Positions 37,345 through 44,927 of a DNA stretch of 64,000 nt are shown in pieces. Source of the DNA: Streptomyces plumbidurans (GTDB lineage: Bacteria; Actinomycetota; Actinomycetes; Streptomycetales; Streptomycetaceae); the NCBI RefSeq assembly GCF_019857225.1, contig NZ_JAFJSY010000002.1, positions 248,001 to 312,000 of the forward strand, given 5' to 3'. The notes under the pieces are model-generated. The model did no database searches and was not told the DNA's origin. It was given only the letters and a program-made list of their open reading frames with translations. Within the stretch, counting starts at the first letter, position 1; the number at the start of each line of letters is the position of its first letter. The position numbers and the translations under genes are program-made.

Positions 37345-38970
37345 GTGTCGGACCCGACGTCCATGAGCTCCGCGGCCAACGTCTACAAGCGCCTCGTCCC
37401 CCAGCCCGTACGCTCCGCCGCCGCCACCACCCTCCCGGTGGGCGTACGGCGCAAGGTCAAACGGGGTCTCGCGCGCACCCTGAGCCGCCGCGAGGCCCGG
37501 CTGCACCGGCGCGCCCTGCGCCGGGTGCGCAGGGCCGGACTCGGCAGCTCCGAGCGCCGCACCGAGGCACCCGACGGCAGAGTCGGCCACGTGCACAGCG
37601 GCCTCACCACCGACCTGGCCCGCCGGCTCGACCACGACCTGGTCACCCAGGCCCTGGACGCCGCCGAGATCCCCTGGTTCGCCGTGCCCGCCCTCGACGA
37701 CCGGCGGATCTGCCTGGCCGTCGACCAGAAGGACAAGGGCGCCGTCCGCCGCGTACTACGCGCGTTGCTGGAGGACCACACGGGCTACGTCGTCTGCGTC
37801 TCACCCGCGAACAACGACACCCGCGAGCTGCCCGGCAGCCATGTCAAGGCGTGGAAGCACTACGGCAGGGCCAAGGTGATCCGCCTGACCTGGCTGCGCA
37901 CCGATCCCACCGAGAACCTCTGGGTCGGCGACGACCAGGGCATCGAGATCGAGTTCTGGAGCACCAACACCGACCTGGCCACCGAGCGGCTGGTAGGCCC
38001 GCGGCCCAACCGTGTGCAGCGCTCGGTGCCCAGCGACGCACCCGGCGTCGAGATCGGCCTGGAACGGCTGTCCGGCTACTGCGACATCGACGGCGACCTG
38101 GAGCCGACGATCACCCTGGAGAACTTTGACGTCCTGCGCCTGGAGGAGATCACCTTCCCCGTCGACGCCGTCCTGCTGTGGCAGCACGCGACCCCCTGGG
38201 GCGAGCAGCTGCTGCGGGCCGCACTGCGCTCCCTGCACCAGTACGCGCCCTGGGTGGACGTCGTCCACGTGGTCGCCGAGGCGAGGCCGCCGGCCTGGCT
38301 GGTCGCCGACGACCGGCTCACCGTCGTCCGCGCCCGGCCCGGCTCCGAGTGGCATCTGGACCAACTGCCCGACCTGGCCGAGCACTTCCTGCTGCTGCGC
38401 CCCGGCGCCCTGCTCGGCCGGCCGGTGCGGCCCTTCGACTACTTCACCCCGAACGGCACCACCCGCCCACGGCGCGGCCCCTGGAACGCCCAGGAGTCCT
38501 TCGCCCCGTGGACCCGCACCGCCCACTCGGCCGCCGGCCGCGTCGTCGCGCACGGCTACGCGCACGGCCCCCAGCCGCACCGCGTCGAGACGCTCGCCCG
38601 GCTCACCGCCACCGGCGTCGCGCCGCTGCCGCTGGAGGACGCGCAGTGGCTGCCCGTCGTGCCCGGCACACACCCGCTGGACGGAGTGGTCCACCACCTC
38701 GGCCACACCGCGGGCCTGGCCGACCCCTCCGGCGAGGCCACCGTGGCCCTGCACGCCGCGCTGCCCGGCATCGCCAACCACTTGGAACGGCTCCTGGTCC
38801 GCCGTGACAGCCAGCACATCCAGCTGTTCGGCCTCGGCACCGACGAGGCCCGCGCCCGCGGCGGCACCAAGGCCGTCACGAGCTTTCTGCACCGATACTT
38901 CCCCGTCCCGAGCATCTTCGAGGGCGGTCCGGGCACCGACGGACACGACGAGACGGACAAGCAGCCGTGA
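37345..38970 (+). CDS. degenerate Stealth paralogue (probable pseudoenzyme)
   Basis: 541-residue paralogue of its two neighbours, aligned over the N-terminal region (LDAAEIPWFAVPALDDRRIC, RLTWLRTDPTENLWVG) and as far as ITFPVDAVLLW. The catalytic regions are lost: CR1 YTWVDGNDP is LLWQHATPW, CR2 SRDELRYS is missing, the FNDD motif reads LLRPGALLG, the CR3 Lys-Asn-Asn motif is absent, and CR4 SFCLNDAF is IQLFGLGTDEA. The reading frame is intact, with normal codon use, a box ACGGAG at 8 bases from its GTG, and coupling to the next gene. So it is maintained, not decaying: probably a partner or scaffold of the active paralogues. That role is inference. Confidence 0.85.
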   Translation: MSDPTSMSSAANVYKRLVPQPVRSAAATTLPVGVRRKVKRGLARTLSRREARLHRRALRRVRRAGLGSSERRTEAPDGRVGHVHSGLTTDLARRLDHDLVTQALDAAEIPWFAVPALDDRRICLAVDQKDKGAVRRVLRALLEDHTGYVVCVSPANNDTRELPGSHVKAWKHYGRAKVIRLTWLRTDPTENLWVGDDQGIEIEFWSTNTDLATERLVGPRPNRVQRSVPSDAPGVEIGLERLSGYCDIDGDLEPTITLENFDVLRLEEITFPVDAVLLWQHATPWGEQLLRAALRSLHQYAPWVDVVHVVAEARPPAWLVADDRLTVVRARPGSEWHLDQLPDLAEHFLLLRPGALLGRPVRPFDYFTPNGTTRPRRGPWNAQESFAPWTRTAHSAAGRVVAHGYAHGPQPHRVETLARLTATGVAPLPLEDAQWLPVVPGTHPLDGVVHHLGHTAGLADPSGEATVALHAALPGIANHLERLLVRRDSQHIQLFGLGTDEARARGGTKAVTSFLHRYFPVPSIFEGGPGTDGHDETDKQP

Positions 38971-40748
38971 GCATGGGCAACCCCGAGGCCTCCGCCGCGG
39001 TAGGCGCGTACCGCACCCTGGTACCGGCGGGCCTCAGACGCCGCATCGCGCGCCGGGTGCCGCTGCGCCTGCGCATGGTGCTCAAGCAACTGCTGCGCCG
39101 GCTGCACACCGTGAACCTGATGGCCCGCGTCGTCCGCGGCGCCCGGGCACGGCGACGCTGGCCGCACCTGTCCGGCGCGGGGGAGCGGCTCGCCGCCCTC
39201 GCCGGGCACGGCGCGCGGATCGCGCTGATCCGCCCTGCCGTCTCCCCGCTCGGTCTGCGCGAGGCCAACCTCGAACTCGTCGTCACCGCCCTGGAGGAGA
39301 TCGGCGTCGACTACTTCGCCGTACGCGGCAGCTCCGACTTCCGCTCCTGCCTCGCTGTCGCCGAGGCCGACCGGGAGCGGGTCGGCCAGGTGCTGGAGCG
39401 GTGCGCCGAACGCAGCCCCGTCCATCTGCGGGCCTGCCGGGGCGAGTCGGCGCAGGGCCGCACCGTACTGGCCGGGTCGCGGGCGGGCCGCCGACTGGCC
39501 CGGCACGCGCGCGTGCTGCGGGTCGGCATGGTGTGGAGCGACCCGGCCGGCTCCCTGGTCCTCGGCCTGGAGCACGGCTGCGACATCGAGTTCTGGCGTC
39601 CCGAGGACGGGCGGCTGCACGCGCCGCGCCCCAACCGGGTCACCGAGGACGTCGCCCTGGACGAACCCCGGGTCACCGTCCCGGTCAGCCGGCTCACCGG
39701 CTTCGCCGCCCTGCACACCCGCCGCACCCGCTCGGTGCGCACCATCCGGCCGTGCGCCGACCCGCTGCCCGAGGACGTGCGCTTCCCCATCGACGTCGTC
39801 TACACCTGGGTCGACGGCAGCGACCCCGCGTGGCAGCGGCGGCGCGGCGCGTACGGCGAGCACGGTTACCACACCGAGTCCGCCAACGCCGCCCGCTACA
39901 TCAGCCGTGACGAACTGCGCTACTCCCTGCGCGCGTTGGAGCAGAACGCCCCCTGGGTGCGCCACGTCTACCTGGTGACGGACCGTCAGCGCCCGGCCTG
40001 GCTCAACGACCACCACCCGCGCATCACCGTCGTCGACCACTCGGAGATCTTCGACGACCCGAGCGCGCTGCCCACCTTCAACTCGCACGCCATCGAGAGC
40101 CGGCTGCACCACATCAAGGGCCTGAGCGAGCACTTCCTCTACTTCAACGACGACATGTTCCTCGGCAGCCCCGTCACCCCGCAGGACTTCTTCCTCTCCA
40201 ACGGCATGACCCGCACCTTCTTCTCCCCCTCGCAGGTGCCCCGTTGGGACCTGACCCCCGTGGACCGCCCGGTCGACGCGGCCGGCAAGAACAACCGCCG
40301 CCTGCTGCAGGACCACTTCGGCAGCGCCATCGTGCAGAAGCTCCGGCACGCCCCCTACGCCCTGCGGTGCAGCGTGCTGGCGGAGATCGAGAACGAGTTC
40401 GCCGAGGACCACCGCCGCACCTCGCACAGCCGGTTCCGCAGCGCGGCCGACATCTCCATCCCGTCGTCGCTGTACCACTACTACGCCTACTTCACCGGCC
40501 GGGCCGTCCCCTCGAACATCACCTTCGCCTACCTCGACCTCGCCAGGCCCGAGATCCAGCGCAGGCTCGGCATCCTGCTCGCCCGCCGCGACCGGCAGGC
40601 GTTCTGCATCAACGACACCCTGTCCGACGGCCATGACACCGAGCACCAGACGGCGATGCTCAGCCGCTTCCTGCGGACCTACTACCCGGTGCCGTCCCCC
40701 TTCGAGAAGAAGGAGCGTCACGACCAGAAAGAACCCCAGGCCCGGTGA
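38967..40748 (+). CDS. Stealth-family exopolysaccharide sugar-phosphate transferase 3
   Basis: 593-residue intact Stealth protein. CR1 FPIDVVYTWVDGSDPAWQRR (about 272), CR2 SRDELRYSLRAL and SEHFLYFNDDMFLGSPV (about 390), CR3 DAAGKNNRRLLQDHFG (about 437), CR4 QAFCINDTLSDGHDTEHQ (about 536). The first 70 residues are very Arg-rich. The GTG start overlaps the stop of the degenerate paralogue by 4 bases, and its own stop overlaps the glycosyltransferase start by 4, so the three are translated in step. Similar length and motifs to transferase 1; the two may add different sugars or act as a pair. Confidence 0.93.
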   Translation: MSMGNPEASAAVGAYRTLVPAGLRRRIARRVPLRLRMVLKQLLRRLHTVNLMARVVRGARARRRWPHLSGAGERLAALAGHGARIALIRPAVSPLGLREANLELVVTALEEIGVDYFAVRGSSDFRSCLAVAEADRERVGQVLERCAERSPVHLRACRGESAQGRTVLAGSRAGRRLARHARVLRVGMVWSDPAGSLVLGLEHGCDIEFWRPEDGRLHAPRPNRVTEDVALDEPRVTVPVSRLTGFAALHTRRTRSVRTIRPCADPLPEDVRFPIDVVYTWVDGSDPAWQRRRGAYGEHGYHTESANAARYISRDELRYSLRALEQNAPWVRHVYLVTDRQRPAWLNDHHPRITVVDHSEIFDDPSALPTFNSHAIESRLHHIKGLSEHFLYFNDDMFLGSPVTPQDFFLSNGMTRTFFSPSQVPRWDLTPVDRPVDAAGKNNRRLLQDHFGSAIVQKLRHAPYALRCSVLAEIENEFAEDHRRTSHSRFRSAADISIPSSLYHYYAYFTGRAVPSNITFAYLDLARPEIQRRLGILLARRDRQAFCINDTLSDGHDTEHQTAMLSRFLRTYYPVPSPFEKKERHDQKEPQAR

Positions 40749-42841
40749 AGATCTCCTTCCTGATCAACAACATCTACGGCATCGGCGGCACCAACCGCAC
40801 GGTCATCAACCTCGCCGAGGCACTCTCCGTCCACCACGACGTGGAGATCGTCTCGGTGTTCCGGCGCACCACCGCCACCAAGTTCGAGATCTCCCCGCGC
40901 ATCACCGTGCGCGCCCTGGTCGACCTGCGCCCCGGCTCCGCCGACAAGGGCGCCGCCGGCAGCGACGAGCCGAGCGAAGTGGTGCCGCGCCAGGAGGAGT
41001 TCTACGCGCAGTACAGCCGCTTCACCGACGGACGCATCATCCGCGACCTGCAGAGGACGTCCGCCGACGTCGTCGTGGGCACCCGTCCCAGCCTGAACCT
41101 CTTCGTCGCCGCGCACACCCGCGACGGCGCCCTGCGCGTGGCCCAGGAACACATGACGCACCTGGCGATCCCGCCCGCGGTGCGCGCCGAGATGGCCCGC
41201 GTCTACCCGCGGCTCGACGCCATCACCACGGTCACCGACGCCGACGCCCGCTCCTTCATGGAGAACACGCCGATCGCCGGCATCCCCGTCGTCGGCATCC
41301 CCAACAGCGTGCCCGAACCGTCCGTCGCCCCCTCCGACTGCTCCCACAAGGTCGTCGTCAGCGCCGGCCGCATGCACCACATCAAGCGCTACGACCTCCT
41401 CATCCGCGCCTTCGGTCAACTGGCCCACGAGTTCCCCGACTGGCAGCTGCGGATCTACGGCGACGGCGGCGAGGCCGGCAAGCTGCGCGCGCTCGTCACC
41501 GAACTCGGCCTGACCGGACGGGCGTTGCTCATGGGCGGCTTCTCGCCCATCGAGTCCGAGTGGGCCAAGGGATCCATCGCCGCGGTCACCTCCAGCGCCG
41601 AGTCCTTCGGCATGACGCTCGTCGAGGCGATGCGCTGCGGACTGCCCGTCGTCTCCACCGACTGCCCCGTCGGCCCCCGCGAGATCCTGCGCGACGGCGA
41701 GGACGGCTTCCTCGTGCCCAACGGCGAGGTCGAGGGCATCGCCTGGGGACTGCGCCGCCTCATGGCCGACGACCCGCTGCGCCGCGCCATGGGCGCCGCC
41801 GCCCTGCGCAACGCCACCCGCTACGACCCCGCCGCCGTGGCCGACCGCTACGTGGAGCTCTTCGAGGACGCCGCCCGCCGCCGCGCCGCAGCCCACCGCG
41901 GCTACCGCGCCCCGGCCGGAGCCCGCGCGTCCGGACCGGAGCAGCTCACCGTGCCGCCCGTCTCCATCGGCGCCGCCACCGTGGACATCACCGCCGACGA
42001 CGCGGGCTGGCTGCGGCTGTCCGCCGACGGGCCAGAGGAGGGGCGCCGCCGCCGGCGGTTCGTGCTGCGCCACAGGCCCTCCGACGGCGAGCCCCGCCCC
42101 GACCTCCCGCTGCGCACCTCCCGCAAGGATCTGGACAACGGCGGCACCCGCTACACCGCCGTCCTGACCCCCTCCGCCCTCGACGAACTCGGCGACGGAC
42201 GCTGGCAGGTGACGATGAGCGCCGCCAAGTCCTCGCCCGTGCACATGAAGGCGGGCGTCCGCGACACCCGCGCCCTCATCGACGCCCGCGCCCGCCTGAT
42301 CGCCCGTCCCCCGACCGGCCCGGTCGGCTGGAACCTGCCGTACGCCCAGCCCAACGGCAGGCTGATGCTGCGTACCGTCGTACGCGAGCAGCACGTCGAG
42401 TGCACCCAGGTCGAGTCCGCGGACGGCGCCGTCACCGTGCGGGGCGTGCTGACCGGGCCACGCCGGATCGAGCCGGGCGCGCTGTTCGTCGTCAGCCGCC
42501 GCGGCCGCCACAGCCGCACCTTCTCCGTGCCAGTCGAGGTCCTCGGCCGCCAGACGTTCCGCGCGCAGGCACCGCTGCGCCAGGTCGTCGACCACCGGCT
42601 GGAGCGCTGGGAGGACTGGGACTGGTGGCTGCAGCCCGACCCGTCCGACCGGCGCAAGGTGCGCGTGTGCCATCTGCTGGAGGACTTCCCCGACGTCAAG
42701 GGCGCCTACGTGTACCCGTCCGTCCCGCTGGTCGGCGACGAGGTCTCGCAGTACGCCGTGGTGCACCCGGCCCGCCCGGTGTGGGTGCGGCCCTACTGCT
42801 CCGCCTCCGGCGCCATGGCCATGAACGTCGTGGACCGATGA
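40745..42841 (+). CDS. GT4 glycosyltransferase with novel C-terminal region
   Basis: 698-residue cytoplasmic protein. Residues 1-375 are a GT-B retaining glycosyltransferase of family 4: N-terminal GGTNRTVINLAEAL; C-terminal half SAGRMHHIKRYDLLIRAFG, then the EX7E-type motif ESFGMTLVEAMRCGLPVVST. Residues about 395-698 form a separate region that I do not recognise, beta-rich in appearance, with WEDWDWWLQPDPSDRRK and a conserved-looking end (HPARPVWVRPYCSASGAM). Family 4 enzymes use nucleotide- or phospho-sugars and may extend the phosphoglycan backbone or add side residues. Coupled to the Stealth gene before it (GTGA) and to the mini-ORF after it (ATGA). Confidence 0.9.
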   Translation: MKISFLINNIYGIGGTNRTVINLAEALSVHHDVEIVSVFRRTTATKFEISPRITVRALVDLRPGSADKGAAGSDEPSEVVPRQEEFYAQYSRFTDGRIIRDLQRTSADVVVGTRPSLNLFVAAHTRDGALRVAQEHMTHLAIPPAVRAEMARVYPRLDAITTVTDADARSFMENTPIAGIPVVGIPNSVPEPSVAPSDCSHKVVVSAGRMHHIKRYDLLIRAFGQLAHEFPDWQLRIYGDGGEAGKLRALVTELGLTGRALLMGGFSPIESEWAKGSIAAVTSSAESFGMTLVEAMRCGLPVVSTDCPVGPREILRDGEDGFLVPNGEVEGIAWGLRRLMADDPLRRAMGAAALRNATRYDPAAVADRYVELFEDAARRRAAAHRGYRAPAGARASGPEQLTVPPVSIGAATVDITADDAGWLRLSADGPEEGRRRRRFVLRHRPSDGEPRPDLPLRTSRKDLDNGGTRYTAVLTPSALDELGDGRWQVTMSAAKSSPVHMKAGVRDTRALIDARARLIARPPTGPVGWNLPYAQPNGRLMLRTVVREQHVECTQVESADGAVTVRGVLTGPRRIEPGALFVVSRRGRHSRTFSVPVEVLGRQTFRAQAPLRQVVDHRLERWEDWDWWLQPDPSDRRKVRVCHLLEDFPDVKGAYVYPSVPLVGDEVSQYAVVHPARPVWVRPYCSASGAMAMNVVDR

Positions 42842-42894
42842 AGGCGCCGGTCGCCGTGACCCCGCTCAACCCGACGGCCGAGGAGGGCCGATGA
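42838..42894 (+). CDS. 18-codon mini-ORF coupling glycosyltransferase and deacetylase
   Basis: ATG-to-TGA frame of 18 codons, MKAPVAVTPLNPTAEEGR, joined at both ends by ATGA overlaps: its start overlaps the glycosyltransferase stop and its stop overlaps the PIG-L start. Its last codons (GAG GAG GGC) hold the ribosome-binding site of the PIG-L gene. It may simply pass ribosomes from one gene to the next, or code for a real tiny peptide. No family recognised. Confidence 0.5.
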   Translation: MKAPVAVTPLNPTAEEGR

Positions 42895-44855
42895 CCGAAC
42901 CCACCCGCTCCGTCCTGCACATCGTCGCCCACCAGGACGACGACCTGTACTTCATGAACCCCGACCTGGTGCGCTCCCTGCAGGACGGCGACCGGATCAC
43001 CACCGTGATCGTCACCGCGGGCGAGGGCGACGGCGTCAACGCCGACACCGACGACCCCCAACGCGCCGCCCTGGCACCGGACTTCGCCCGCTACAGCACC
43101 GAGCGCGGCTGCGGGCTGCGCTCCGCCTACGCCCGTATGGCCACCGGCGACCGCGACCACCCCTGGCGGCGCGAACCCGTCGACCTGGTCCCCGGGTTCG
43201 CCGCCGAGCGGTTCACCCTGGCCGACCACGAGGTGAACCTGTACTTCCTCCAGCTGCGCGAGCAGGCGCCCACCGAGCGCAGCACCCGCACCGGGCTGCA
43301 CGACCTGTGGGAGGGCGCCCTGCGCACCCAGCCCACGCTGCCGGTGCACGGCTGTACCGTCGGCCAGGTCCAGCACGTCGGCCGCGACCAGCTGATCGCC
43401 GCCCTGACCGCCCTCCTCGGCCATGTCCGCCCCACCACGGTGCGCACCATGGACCCCGACCCCGAACACGACGGCGGACGCGCCGAGTTCGTGTGCTCCG
43501 ACCATGCCGACCACACGAGCACCACCCAGTTCGCGCTCGCCGCTCTCGCCCGGTACCGGGAGGGCGGCCACAACCCGGTCGTCGAGCACTACCGCGCCTA
43601 CGCCAACCGCTTCTGGGGCTACAACCTCGACTCGGCCGCCGTCACGGAGAAGACCGAGTACCTGGCGACCTACAGCGGCCTCGACGCGCCCGCCCGCTGC
43701 CCGCACGGCACATGCCACACCTGCGGCGACCGCCAGTTGGGGCCCAACCCGCTGCGCAGCACGCACATGATGAGCGCCGCCTCCCGCTACTCGCCGACCA
43801 CGAACTGGCTGCGGCTCGGGCCGGGCGGCCGGCTCAACGCGTTCGCCGTGCTGGCCGGGCGGCTCGCCTTCTGGACGGAGACCGGTCCGGCGAGCGGCGA
43901 GTGGAAGGGCCCCTTCGTGCTCGGCGACGGCTGGATCGCGCCGACGCTCGCCGTCACCGGCCTGCCCGGCGGCCCCGCCGAACTCGTCGGCCTGCGCCGC
44001 CAGAACGTCGTCGGCGGCGGGGTCACCGTCGACGTCGTGCACACCGTGCAGGACCCGGGCGGCAACGGGTTCAACGGCTGGCAGACCCTGGAGAACCCCG
44101 ACTGGACGCAGGGCGACGGCCGCCGGCAGCGCGAGGTGGGTGTGCCGTCGGCCGCGGTGGACGCGGCAGGCCGGCTCCATGTCTTCGTCCGCACCTTCGA
44201 CCAGGGCATCGCCTGCCGCCGCCGGGAGGCCGAGGGCACCTGGCTGCCGTGGGAGAACCTCGGCGGCTCCTTCGTCCAGGACGCGGGCTGCGCCCTGACC
44301 ACCGAGCGCGGCACCGTCGAGCTGTATGTGCCGGGCAAGAACACCGTCTGGCGCTGGCACCAGACCGCACCGGGCGGCCCCTTCCAGCTCGACGACACCT
44401 TGCGGACCGGCCGCCCCGCCACCGGCGGAGTCACCGCCGTCGACTCCGGTGACGGCCGCACCTGCCTGTACTTCCGTGAGGCCGGCACCGGGCAGGTCAT
44501 GGCCTACCGCCGGCACGCCGACGGCCGCTGGCCCGGTTCCGGCGCGGGTCTCGGCGGTCACGGCGGCACCGGCGCCGTCGCCGCCCTGTGGGCCCCCGAA
44601 CGCGGCGCCCGCGAGGCCTTCCTGGCCCACCGCGGCAGCCGCGGCCGTCTCGTCACCTCCCTGCCCGACCGGGACAAGGAGGTCTCGGGCACCCACTGGC
44701 GCGAGTCCGGGGAGATGTTCGCGCAGGCCCCGGCGATGGCCCACGACGCCACGGGCGCGCTCGTCGTCGCGGTCATCGGCACGGACGGCCGGCTGCACAC
44801 CCGCCGCCAGCTGTCCCCGACGGCGGGCAGCCCCCTCGGGCCCTGGCGGTCGTAG
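42891..44855 (+). CDS. PIG-L deacetylase fused to a PLL-like beta-propeller
   Basis: 654-residue protein in two parts. Residues 1-290 are a PIG-L/LmbE zinc deacetylase: AHQDDD replaces the usual AHPDDE, and CSDHADHTSTTQFAL gives the later His ligands; such enzymes remove N-acetyl from GlcNAc-containing glycans or precursors. Residues about 310-654 are a PLL-like beta-propeller (AGRLHVFVRTFDQG, EGTWLPWENLGGS, GTVELYVPGKNTVWRW) of the same type as the two free-standing propellers 10 kb upstream. No signal peptide, so it acts in the cytoplasm, unlike many secreted relatives. Last gene of the Stealth operon; its place suggests deacetylation of the glycan or its precursor before export. Confidence 0.9.
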   Translation: MTEPTRSVLHIVAHQDDDLYFMNPDLVRSLQDGDRITTVIVTAGEGDGVNADTDDPQRAALAPDFARYSTERGCGLRSAYARMATGDRDHPWRREPVDLVPGFAAERFTLADHEVNLYFLQLREQAPTERSTRTGLHDLWEGALRTQPTLPVHGCTVGQVQHVGRDQLIAALTALLGHVRPTTVRTMDPDPEHDGGRAEFVCSDHADHTSTTQFALAALARYREGGHNPVVEHYRAYANRFWGYNLDSAAVTEKTEYLATYSGLDAPARCPHGTCHTCGDRQLGPNPLRSTHMMSAASRYSPTTNWLRLGPGGRLNAFAVLAGRLAFWTETGPASGEWKGPFVLGDGWIAPTLAVTGLPGGPAELVGLRRQNVVGGGVTVDVVHTVQDPGGNGFNGWQTLENPDWTQGDGRRQREVGVPSAAVDAAGRLHVFVRTFDQGIACRRREAEGTWLPWENLGGSFVQDAGCALTTERGTVELYVPGKNTVWRWHQTAPGGPFQLDDTLRTGRPATGGVTAVDSGDGRTCLYFREAGTGQVMAYRRHADGRWPGSGAGLGGHGGTGAVAALWAPERGAREAFLAHRGSRGRLVTSLPDRDKEVSGTHWRESGEMFAQAPAMAHDATGALVVAVIGTDGRLHTRRQLSPTAGSPLGPWRS

Positions 44856-44879
44856 CGGGACAGGCGCCGTACACACAGC

Positions 44880-44909
44880 GAGGGCCTCCGCCCGCCGGCG
44901 GAGGCCCTC
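44880..44909. terminator. bidirectional terminator between PIG-L and fadB
   Basis: Arms GAGGGCCTCCGCC (44880-44892) and GGCGGAGGCCCTC (44897-44909), 4-base loop, then TTC; serves both converging operons. Confidence 0.9.
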
Positions 44910-44927
44910 TTCAGCCGTGTCGCGATG

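Noticed and set aside
37345..38970. Calling the middle Stealth gene a decaying pseudogene
   Set aside because: The frame is complete, normally spaced and coupled to the next gene; loss of motifs with an intact frame fits a pseudoenzyme better.
31826..44855. Antibiotic biosynthetic gene cluster
   Set aside because: No PKS, NRPS, terpene or RiPP core enzymes; the gene set is that of glycan assembly.
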